DNA of 15,441 bases from Paraclostridium ghonii (GTDB taxonomy: Bacteria; Bacillota; Clostridia; Peptostreptococcales; Peptostreptococcaceae), in the NCBI RefSeq assembly GCF_023653455.1, contig NZ_JAKEDR010000073.1, positions 1 through 15,441 of the forward strand. The letters are read 5' to 3'. Positions 8,518 through 14,449 of the stretch are shown here, piece after piece; positions within the stretch are counted from its first letter, which is position 1, and every line of letters begins with the position of its first letter. Both the position numbers and the translations under genes were made by a program. The notes under the pieces are model-generated. The model did no database searches. It was given only the letters and a program-made list of their open reading frames with translations, and had not been told where the DNA came from.

Positions 8518-8605
8518 AGACTTATGAACTATATATTAGACATTACTGCATAAGTCTATAAATTAATTGATAGTATAAGGCATAGTATAAATAAAAAACT
8601 ATCAA
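8518..8605 (+). promoter_or_regulatory. Two inverted repeats in the leader of the transporter gene
   Basis: The 226-base gap between kamE and the transporter gene contains two perfect inverted repeats. AGACTTATG at 8518-8526 pairs with CATAAGTCT at 8549-8557, and TTGATAGT at 8567-8574 pairs with ACTATCAA at 8598-8605. They would form two consecutive stem-loops with 22- and 23-base loops, ending 16 bases before the ribosome binding site. They could be RNA stems or protein operators. No lysine riboswitch consensus segments are recognisable. The rest of the gap, 8411-8507, is AT-rich with no further feature that I see. Confidence 0.45.
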
Positions 8606-8636
8606 AATTATACAATATATCAAGGGGGCTTACCTT

Positions 8637-10136
8637 ATGAGGTTTTGGGTTGGATTATATAGGTTTTTTGTTGGATTATTTAAGTTTTCACCAGTATTTA
8701 TGCTGGCAGGGTTAATGATTTTTAAGGTGGACTGTTTAATAGCAGCTCCAATATCTACTGTATATGCATTTATAGTAGCATCAATAACAGAGAAGTTTAA
8801 GTTTAATGATTTAGTTGATTGTGCAGTTGACAATGTAAAGCATTTAAATTTGGTTTTCTTCATACTAATGCTTGCATATGCAATGGCCGAAGCATTTATG
8901 TCAACAGGAGTAGGAGCATCTTTAGTAAATATAGCACTCTCTTTAGGTGTAACAGGAAGAACAGTTGCAGTTGTTTCATTTTTAGTTACTGCAATTCTTT
9001 CAGTAGCTACTGGAACATCTTGGGGAACATTTGCAGCATGTGCTCCAATATTTTTATGGTTAAATCATATGGTTGGTGGAAGTATTTTACTAACTACAGC
9101 ATCTATTGCTGGCGGAGCTTGCTTTGGAGACAATATTGGACTTATTTCAGATACAACTGTAGTAAGTTCAGGAATACAAGGTGTTGAGGTTGTAGATCGA
9201 ATCAAGTCTCAAGGCCCTTGGTCAATAATATGTTTAGTAATAACAGTTATTGCTATATTTGCACTGAGTATTACTATGGGATTACCTACTGAATCTACAA
9301 ATGCAGCGGCTGCCATAGATAAAATACCACATCAAGTTATAGTTGACTTAGGAGCTAAAAGGCCATCAGCAGTAGAACTATTAAATCAAGTGAAATCAGG
9401 GGTTCCATATTACATGGCAATACCTTTGATACTAGTTTTAGTGGTGGCTATAAAAGGGTTACCTACATTAATTTGTTTATCGGTTGGTATAGTAGCATCA
9501 TTTATATTAGGAACTTTTGCAGGTACTGTTGAGTCTTTAAAATCTTTCTTAGATTTAATGATGTCAGGATTTTCGGAGGCAGGTTCGTGGGTTATAGTTA
9601 TGATGATGTGGGTTGGAGCATTTGGGGGAATAATGAACAAGATGAAAGCTTTTGAGCCACTATCAATGTTTGTATTAAAAGTATCTAAAAATGTAAAACA
9701 ATTAATGTTTATGAACGGGTTGCTATGCTTTGTAGGGAATGCTGCACTTGCAGATGAAATGGCTCAAATTGTTACGGTAGGACCGATAATTAAAGGATTA
9801 GTTGAAGAGAAGGTAGAGGGCAGTGAAGCGGATTTATATCAATTGCGTTTAAGAAATGCAACATTTTCAAGTTCTCTAGGAGTATTTGGTTCTCAATTAA
9901 TACCATGGCATGTTTACATAGGATTTTATGTAGGTATATTAACAGCTGTATATCCGCTTCATAATTTTGTACCATTTGACATTATAAAGTATAATATTAT
10001 GGCATTTGTTACAGTTGGATCAATACTTATACTAACAGTAACAGGGCTTGATAGATTTATCCCAAGGTTTGGTTTACCAAGTGAACCTAAAGTCAAACTA
10101 AAGAAAGAAGAAAAAGTTAAGAAACCGATAATATAG
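8637..10136 (+). CDS. NhaC-family transporter, probable lysine transporter
   Basis: A 499-residue integral membrane protein with about 11-12 hydrophobic segments. It carries two NhaC family signatures: ATGTSWGTFAACAPIF (G126-T131 core) and ACFGDNIGLISDTTVV (164-174 core). A second set of re-entrant or helix segments follows: GSWVIVMMMWVGAFGGIM and CFVGNAALADEMAQI. The family exchanges Na+ and H+, but a distinct branch (LysW) is predicted to carry lysine on the basis of riboswitch control and linkage with lysine genes. The place right after kamE makes lysine uptake the best guess; Na+/H+ or amine exchange remains possible. The ATG at 8637 has AAGGGGG at 8622-8628. The C-terminus is a short lysine-rich cytoplasmic tail. 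It has its own leader and a strong terminator, so it may be transcribed separately from the kam genes. Confidence 0.85.
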   Translation: MRFWVGLYRFFVGLFKFSPVFMLAGLMIFKVDCLIAAPISTVYAFIVASITEKFKFNDLVDCAVDNVKHLNLVFFILMLAYAMAEAFMSTGVGASLVNIALSLGVTGRTVAVVSFLVTAILSVATGTSWGTFAACAPIFLWLNHMVGGSILLTTASIAGGACFGDNIGLISDTTVVSSGIQGVEVVDRIKSQGPWSIICLVITVIAIFALSITMGLPTESTNAAAAIDKIPHQVIVDLGAKRPSAVELLNQVKSGVPYYMAIPLILVLVVAIKGLPTLICLSVGIVASFILGTFAGTVESLKSFLDLMMSGFSEAGSWVIVMMMWVGAFGGIMNKMKAFEPLSMFVLKVSKNVKQLMFMNGLLCFVGNAALADEMAQIVTVGPIIKGLVEEKVEGSEADLYQLRLRNATFSSSLGVFGSQLIPWHVYIGFYVGILTAVYPLHNFVPFDIIKYNIMAFVTVGSILILTVTGLDRFIPRFGLPSEPKVKLKKEEKVKKPII

Positions 10137-10225
10137 TGTAGTGAATATTATAAGTATATAAAAAGAGATAATATTTATAATTATTTTAAATATTTATTGA
10201 AAGATGAAAGTATTATTAATATAAA

Positions 10226-10250
10226 AGAGTCCAAAGGGCTCTATTTTTTT
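10226..10250 (+). terminator. Intrinsic terminator after the NhaC-family gene
   Basis: AGAGTCC (10226-10232) pairs with GGGCTCT (10236-10242) around an AAA loop, with one G-U pair. Seven T residues follow at 10244-10250. It is a classic Rho-independent terminator 90 bases after the stop codon and closes the lysine cluster transcripts. Confidence 0.9.
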
Positions 10251-10317
10251 GCAATAAAAATAATAGTATTATCATAATGAATAATGGAACCTGATTAGAT
10301 TAATATAAACATATATA

Positions 10318-10346
10318 TTTAGTAAATTAACTATATGTGATAAAAT
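10318..10346 (+). promoter_or_regulatory. Probable sigma-A promoter (extended -10) for the ATP pyrophosphatase gene
   Basis: TGATAAAAT at 10338-10346 is an extended -10 element (TG at 10338-10339, hexamer TAAAAT at 10341-10346). A weak -35, TTTAGT at 10318-10323, lies 17 bases upstream of the hexamer. It is the only reasonable promoter between the terminator at 10250 and the gene start at 10383. Confidence 0.45.
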
Positions 10347-10382
10347 TAATGTAAATAATACATATTAGGAGAGATTTAAACA

Positions 10383-11030
10383 ATGAAAAATAAATTTGTT
10401 ATGGCCTTTAGCGGAGGAAAAGATAGTACACTGGCATTATATAGAATGATAAAAAAAGGTTATGAGCCAGTAGCACTTTTAACAACTATAAAAAAAGACG
10501 CTGATAAATCATGGACACATGGAATAAATAATAAACTATTACAACAAGTAAGTGAAAGTTTAGAAATACCGTTATTGAAAGTTGAATGTGATGTCTGTGA
10601 ATATGAAAAAGAATTTGAAAACGTTTTGACAAAAGCAAAAGAACTTGGTGCAAATATTTGTGCATTTGGAGATATAGACATTGAAGAACATAAAAAATGG
10701 GATATAGAAAGATGTAATAAGGCTGGGCTTGAATCTATTTTTCCACTATGGCAAGAAAATAGAGAATCATTAGTTTATGAATTTATAGAAAGCGGATTTA
10801 CAACTATAATAAAAACTGTAAATTTAGATTATTTAAATGAATCTTTTTTAGGAAAAAAACTTACAAAAGAAGTTGTTTTTGAAATTAAAAGTACTGGGTC
10901 AGATGTTTGTGGTGAAAATGGAGAATACCACACATTTGTAATAGATGGTCCTTTATTTAAAAATAAAATATCTTTTGAGAATAAAGGTATTGTTATAGAG
11001 AGAAATTATGGACACTTAGACATTATATAA
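10383..11030 (+). CDS. Dph6/MJ0570-type ATP pyrophosphatase (diphthine-ammonia ligase family)
   Basis: A 215-residue soluble protein of the ATP_bind_4 family. The PP-loop is S10-GGKDS-15 near the N-terminus, followed by TLALY. FGDIDIEEHKKWDIERCNKAG (from residue 95) and FPLW are the middle signature. GENGEYHTFVIDGP (177-190) is the family's C-terminal motif. Eukaryotic and archaeal members amidate diphthine on elongation factor 2 using ATP and ammonia. Bacteria lack diphthamide, so the bacterial substrate is unknown. The length matches the single-domain family. The ATG at 10383 has TTAGGAGAG at 10366-10374. The gene has its own promoter-like element and terminator, so it is probably monocistronic and need not belong to lysine catabolism. 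No missing key residue is seen. Confidence 0.88.
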   Translation: MKNKFVMAFSGGKDSTLALYRMIKKGYEPVALLTTIKKDADKSWTHGINNKLLQQVSESLEIPLLKVECDVCEYEKEFENVLTKAKELGANICAFGDIDIEEHKKWDIERCNKAGLESIFPLWQENRESLVYEFIESGFTTIIKTVNLDYLNESFLGKKLTKEVVFEIKSTGSDVCGENGEYHTFVIDGPLFKNKISFENKGIVIERNYGHLDII

Positions 11031-11034
11031 ATTT

Positions 11035-11064
11035 TAAAAAGTTACCTTTAAAAGGTGTTTTTTT
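11035..11064 (+). terminator. Intrinsic terminator after the ATP pyrophosphatase gene
   Basis: ACCTT (11044-11048) pairs with AAGGT (11052-11056) around a three-base loop. An A-tract lies upstream (11036-11040) and seven T residues follow (11058-11064). It starts a few bases after the stop codon. The stem is short but the layout is typical. Confidence 0.75.
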
Positions 11065-11069
11065 AATCC

Positions 11070-11117
11070 TTAGGAAATTATATTTAATCCTGAACTGTGG
11101 ATAAATATAATTTCTAA
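11070..11117. repeat. Long imperfect inverted repeat overlapping a TATAAT box
   Basis: The left arm 11070-11090 (TTAGGAAATTATATTTA then ATCC) pairs with the right arm 11099-11117 (GGATAAATATAATTTCTAA). This gives 19 base pairs with one bulged G and one bulged A, and the loop is TGAACTGT. The right arm contains TATAAT at 11106-11111, a good -10 box whose transcript would start near 11118. The repeat could therefore be an operator or a regulatory hairpin rather than part of the RNA downstream. It lies just after the terminator of the preceding gene. Confidence 0.6.
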
Positions 11118-11210
11118 CTTATAAACTTGAGCAATGGAGCGCTTTCTTAAGGTCGTTGGTTACATGAAGTGGTTCGCCGAAGTAGTCGCTCAAGCAAAGC
11201 GAATTTTTTT
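11118..11210 (+). ncRNA. Candidate small structured RNA with pseudoknot, class unknown
   Basis: Bases 11126-11202 are close to 50% G+C in a region that is otherwise near 25-30%, and no credible coding frame covers them. CTTGAGC (11126-11132) pairs perfectly with GCTCAAG (11188-11194). Inside that loop, CGCTTT (11140-11145) is complementary to AAAGCG (11196-11201), just outside the stem, so an H-type pseudoknot of 7 and 6 base pairs can form. An inner stem is possible (CTT..GGT at 11146-11153 with GCC..AAG at 11176-11182). TCGCT (11186-11190) can instead pair with AGCGA (11198-11202) just before a run of seven T (11204-11210). This would make a terminator that competes with the outer stem, as in a riboswitch or attenuator. 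A TATAAT box at 11106-11111 fits a start near 11118. I do not recognise the class. It is not a tRNA, SRP RNA or tmRNA. Confidence 0.6.
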
Positions 11211-11220
11211 ATTTTATAAA

Positions 11221-11274
11221 CAGGTAAATATAGCTATGGGAATTATGTAAAATAGTAACCATTATATTAACCTG
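11221..11274. repeat. Second imperfect inverted repeat upstream of the S55 protease gene
   Basis: The left arm 11221-11239 (CAGGTAAATATAGCTATGG) pairs with the right arm 11259-11274 (CCATTATATTAACCTG). There is one mismatch and a three-base bulge (GCT), giving about 15 base pairs and a 19-base loop. It lies between the U-run of the candidate RNA and the ribosome binding site at 11320-11326. It may be a leader stem of the protease mRNA or an operator. Nothing else is seen in 11275-11319. Confidence 0.5.
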
Positions 11275-11331
11275 ACTTTAAGCAAATAATAATAAAACAA
11301 ATACTAAACTAATTTAAGAAGGTGACAATAT

Positions 11332-12333
11332 ATGCAATCATCTAAAGGAATTAAGTTTTTTATTTTTTTTATAATAAATATGATATTAATATTATTACCA
11401 AATGGTGTTTATTCAATGCAAAAAAATCAAAAAATACCTTCAGAAGTTATAATAGGAGGAGATCTGTTGCATATGGAATTAAATACTGAAAAGATAATGT
11501 TATTTGGGGTGGAAAAAAATTCTTTGCTTAAAAATTATGATTCAATAGATTGTATAAGTGGAGATGTAGTAGAAAGAGTATTTAAACAAAAAAGTAAAAA
11601 CATAATATCAAAGCAAGATATGATAAGTATAATTATTTCAATGAAAGAAAATGAAAAAATAAATTTAACCTTAATAAGAAATAACAACAAAATAAATGCT
11701 AAAGTTGATAAAAATCAGCTTAAATCAGAATGTTTAGTAGATAAGATTCCGTATACAGCCACTTTAACATATATAAATCCTTATAATTTAGAATTTAGAG
11801 CAGTAGGACATAATATCGAATTTGAGGAAAATGAAAGTTTAATTGAAAATAAAGGAAAGATATATAAGTCAAATTTATCATATATTAAAAAATCATCTAA
11901 AAAGTATGTAGGTAATATAAGTGGAAACAAAAATAAAAATTCATTGGGCGAAATTTCAAGTATAGGAAATCATAGCGTTAAAGGAAATATAACTTCAATA
12001 AATTTTAATAATTATAAAAATGTATATAAAGTTGCAGATGAAGATGATATTAAATTAGGAGAAGCTTTTATAGTTATGAAACATAATGAAAATAAAGAAA
12101 ATTACTATAAAATAAATATTACAAAAATAAATAAAAAAGCTAGTTCAATAGAAAATTTTGATTTTAAAATACAAGATAAAGAATTACTTGAAAAATATGG
12201 AGGAATAGTTCAAGGAATGAGTGGATCTCCTATAATTCAAGATAATAAATTAATTGGTGCATTATCATATGTAATGACTAAAAATACATCAAATGGTGTT
12301 GGAGTTTATATAAAAACAATGATGAAAGATTAA
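11332..12333 (+). CDS. SpoIVB-like membrane-anchored S55 serine protease
   Basis: A 333-residue protein with one N-terminal hydrophobic segment (about residues 8-27, after KGIK), expected to anchor it with the rest outside the cytoplasm. Residues 35-130 resemble the short PDZ region of SpoIVB (IPSEVIIGGDLL.ME.NTEKIMLFGV). The S55 peptidase domain follows: AVGH with H160, D282 in KIQDKELLEKYGGIVQ, and S297 in GMSGSPII. D282 lies 15 residues before S297, as in the H236/D363/S378 triad of Bacillus SpoIVB. SpoIVB cleaves SpoIVFA to switch on sigma-K, and a second homologue, SpoIVB2, is known in Clostridioides difficile. This protein is shorter than usual SpoIVB (about 400-430 residues) and has HNIEF after AVG, so it may be a paralogue. 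The ATG at 11332 has GAAGGTGA upstream. The stop lies within a palindrome shared with the convergent gene. Confidence 0.85.
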   Translation: MQSSKGIKFFIFFIINMILILLPNGVYSMQKNQKIPSEVIIGGDLLHMELNTEKIMLFGVEKNSLLKNYDSIDCISGDVVERVFKQKSKNIISKQDMISIIISMKENEKINLTLIRNNNKINAKVDKNQLKSECLVDKIPYTATLTYINPYNLEFRAVGHNIEFEENESLIENKGKIYKSNLSYIKKSSKKYVGNISGNKNKNSLGEISSIGNHSVKGNITSINFNNYKNVYKVADEDDIKLGEAFIVMKHNENKENYYKINITKINKKASSIENFDFKIQDKELLEKYGGIVQGMSGSPIIQDNKLIGALSYVMTKNTSNGVGVYIKTMMKD

Positions 12334-12352
12334 TCTTTCATCATTGTTTTTT
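12312..12352. terminator. Bidirectional palindromic terminator containing both stop codons
   Basis: Arms 12312-12331 and 12332-12351 are perfect reverse complements (20 bp, left arm AAAAACAATGATGAAAGATT). A T-run flanks each side in the sense of each converging transcript. The TAA of the protease gene (12331-12333) and the stop of the PHP gene (TGA, 12341-12343 on the minus strand) both lie inside it, so the last codons of both proteins are encoded by the hairpin. Confidence 0.88.
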
Positions 12353-13744
12353 ATTAAATTCAACCCAAATAGGAGCAGTAACTGAAATTTTATCATTATT
12401 TTGATATACTTTAACATAATAGTAAGAATCTTTAAATGTAGAAAGTTTTAATTCAAGTTTAGTTAAATTAGAATTAAAGTTTTTGTATGCAACTACTTTA
12501 CCTTTATTAGAAATTACTTCTATTTTTTTTATTTTATCTTTATAATCATTATCAATTACACTTATATTAAAATATAAATTTGATGTGTTTTTTATAGTAG
12601 ATCCCATTATTTGATCATTTATAGTATAATCTATTTTTATATTCTTATCTTGGGTAGCGTAAACTCTCATATTCTTTAATGAATCGTAAAATGAATTTTC
12701 ATTTAAGCCTGTGCATAATACAACTGTCCTAAATTCATTTGCCACACCCCAATCAGTACGGTGATTATCCTGGTTAGAAGTAGGTGCTAGATGCCAACCT
12801 AAATCTAATGCATTTTGATAGTCATCAAAGGAAATTTTATTCTTAGAAATATCTTTATTATATCCATTACAAACTTCTATTAATGAAACTACACTATCGG
12901 CATCTTTATTATATTTTAAATTATTAAATCTTCCAAACAAATCACATGGATGATTAAACTGTGCGATTAAATTATCATGTCTATAAATTTCTTTATAGAA
13001 TTTATCTAAATCAGAATAAAGAGAATCATTTGTAGATATAAATCCATTAGTATTGAAGACATTTATATGACCAATAGGGTCTTTTTTATTTTTATATGGA
13101 TATGTCATTTCAAAACCTTTAATAGCTAAAAAATTGTCTTTAGAAATATAGTCATTAGATACGTTAATTAAACTTGTCCATTTAGAACTTAAACTTGCAT
13201 CATCTAAAGTAACCTCTGTATCATTATCTAACATATTTGAATGATCTGTTATGGCAAAAAAGTCTAACTTGGCTTTAAATTTAGCATTATAGTAGGCATC
13301 TTCAAAGCTTCCATGTCCATCACTATTTGAAGTATGAGAATGAAGTAAACCATAATAATGATTATAATTTGGAGTACCTACATTAAAATACCATTCCATT
13401 TTAGATTTGTTTTTATTATTATCACTAACTTGTAATTCTACTATTTGAGTTCCTCTTTTAAATTTATTTTTAGGTTTATACAAAATAGAATCATTTTCAA
13501 TTTTACAATGTTTAGTAACATCTTTATAATTAACTAAAAGTTTAATGCTTTTTAAATCTATATTATTTTCATCCTTAAAATTTGCTCGTATAGTTGGTCT
13601 AGAAATAATATATTGTTGTGCATTAACAGGAGAAATAATATCTATTTTAGGTGAAGTAGTATCTTTAAAATTCAAACAATATGAGTTTGAAGTTGAAAAA
13701 ATAAATATAAAACATAATATACATATATACTTAAAGTGTGGCAT
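12341..13744 (-). CDS. Secreted PHP-domain metallohydrolase with N-terminal Ig-like domain (CehA/McbA type)
   Basis: A 467-residue protein with a signal peptide of about 23 residues (MPHFKY plus a hydrophobic stretch, ending near SNSYC). SYC is not a proper lipobox, so secretion or simple anchoring is more likely than lipidation. Residues 30-122 look like an Ig-like beta domain (SPKIDIISPVNAQQYIISRP ... VELQVSDNN). The PHP domain follows with GLLHSHTSNSDGHG (H135, H137), FFAITDHSN (D167, H168), IGHINVF (H226), FNHPCDLFG (H265) and SNQDNHRTDWG (D326, H328). These are the metal ligands expected in PHP proteins. A C-terminal beta region completes it. PHP proteins hydrolyse phosphoesters; the substrate here is unknown. 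The start at 13744 has an AAAGGA box upstream on the minus strand. It converges on the S55 protease gene with only seven bases between the stop codons. Confidence 0.85.
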   Translation of the reverse strand: MPHFKYICILCFIFIFSTSNSYCLNFKDTTSPKIDIISPVNAQQYIISRPTIRANFKDENNIDLKSIKLLVNYKDVTKHCKIENDSILYKPKNKFKRGTQIVELQVSDNNKNKSKMEWYFNVGTPNYNHYYGLLHSHTSNSDGHGSFEDAYYNAKFKAKLDFFAITDHSNMLDNDTEVTLDDASLSSKWTSLINVSNDYISKDNFLAIKGFEMTYPYKNKKDPIGHINVFNTNGFISTNDSLYSDLDKFYKEIYRHDNLIAQFNHPCDLFGRFNNLKYNKDADSVVSLIEVCNGYNKDISKNKISFDDYQNALDLGWHLAPTSNQDNHRTDWGVANEFRTVVLCTGLNENSFYDSLKNMRVYATQDKNIKIDYTINDQIMGSTIKNTSNLYFNISVIDNDYKDKIKKIEVISNKGKVVAYKNFNSNLTKLELKLSTFKDSYYYVKVYQNNDKISVTAPIWVEFNKKQ

Positions 13745-13869
13745 AATAATCAGTCCTTTATATGTTGTTTTAATTATATATTTATCAAATTTTATTTAAA
13801 AATTCATGTAAAATAATACAAAAAAATATATTAAAAAATGTACAGACATTAAACTTAGGATAGCTTTAA

Positions 13870-13875
13870 TATAAT
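13870..13875 (+). promoter_or_regulatory. -10 box for the hypothetical gene at 13912
   Basis: TATAAT at 13870-13875 lies in the intergenic region between the divergent PHP gene and the hypothetical gene. The -35 is poor: ATTAAA at 13848-13853, with a 16-base spacer. Transcription would begin near 13882, about 30 bases before the GTG start. Confidence 0.4.
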
Positions 13876-13911
13876 TTATAAAAGACTAATTATATCTTGG
13901 GAGGAATTATC

Positions 13912-14406
13912 GTGATAGTAGATGCTATAGAAGTAAAATTAAAAAAGAATGATGTGAAAAAATTTGAAAGAGATAATATACCATTAATGAGTAAAGTAGT
14001 TCAATTAAACCCTAGGATAAAAAATACAACTCTTAAATACATAGAACATAAAGTTATAACTTATGATATAAGTATTAAAATAAAAGGGAAAAATATATTT
14101 AAACAAGATATAAATAGAAGTAAAATTATTATGTTAGTAAATACTCATACAGGATTTTCAAAATCTATAGAGAAAACTCCAGATACTTCTAAAATAAATA
14201 TTTCAAAAAAAAATATAAAAAAACCTGAAATAGATGAAATTAATATGCTAGAGAATATAAAAAATGAAATGATAAAAATAATAAAAAATAATGTCATAAG
14301 TAGCAAATGTCATATACATGATATAAAAGTTTTAGATATTAAAAGTATATATAAACCTTATTGGGTAGGTACTTATAATGGGAAATCCGTATTGTTAGAA
14401 GCGTAA
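13912..14406 (+). CDS. Hypothetical protein, GTG start
   Basis: A 164-residue protein that I do not recognise. The TTG at 13897 lies on the edge of a strong GGGAGGA (13899-13905), so the true start is the GTG at 13912, six bases after that box. It has no signal peptide or membrane helix. It is rich in lysine, isoleucine and asparagine. Predicted strands near the N-terminus (MIVDAIEVKL, NTTLKYIEHKVITYDISIKIKG) are followed by a charged linker (KSIEKTPDTSKINISKKNIKKPEID). A helix (INMLENIKNEMIKIIKNN) comes next, and a compact C-terminus ends in YKPYWVGTYNGKSVLLEA. The aromatic C-terminal segment is the likeliest conserved motif. It is divergent from the PHP gene and convergent with the deacetylase gene, so it is probably transcribed alone. 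A small cytoplasmic protein is the best description. Confidence 0.75.
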   Translation: MIVDAIEVKLKKNDVKKFERDNIPLMSKVVQLNPRIKNTTLKYIEHKVITYDISIKIKGKNIFKQDINRSKIIMLVNTHTGFSKSIEKTPDTSKINISKKNIKKPEIDEINMLENIKNEMIKIIKNNVISSKCHIHDIKVLDIKSIYKPYWVGTYNGKSVLLEA

Positions 14407-14449
14407 AAGAATAAAAGCAGATATTATAATATCTGCTTTTATTCTTTTA
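14404..14449. terminator. 46-base perfect palindromic terminator containing both stop codons
   Basis: Bases 14404-14426 and 14427-14449 are perfect reverse complements (23 bp); the core is AAAAGCAGATATTA with its complement. The TAA of the hypothetical gene is 14404-14406 and the TAA of the deacetylase is the complement of 14447-14449. T-rich sequence flanks both ends, so it should terminate transcription from both sides. It repeats the design seen at 12312-12351 with an unrelated sequence. Confidence 0.88.

Noticed and set aside
8411..8636. Lysine riboswitch in front of the transporter gene
   Set aside because: AGGTGC at 8461-8466 recalls part of the L-box, but the other conserved segments and the five-helix junction are not recognisable.
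11126..11202. tRNA gene, because of GGTTCGCC resembling a T-loop and the closing stem of 7 bp
   Set aside because: There is no anticodon arm or D-arm, no CCA or discriminator arrangement, and the T-loop-like GGTTC is not enclosed by a 5-bp stem.
13545..13799. Plus-strand open frame of 84 residues
   Set aside because: It lies mostly antisense within the signal peptide and Ig-like region of the PHP gene and has no ribosome binding site.
13897..13911. TTG start at 13897 for the hypothetical protein
   Set aside because: This start overlaps the GGGAGGA ribosome binding site that properly serves the GTG at 13912.
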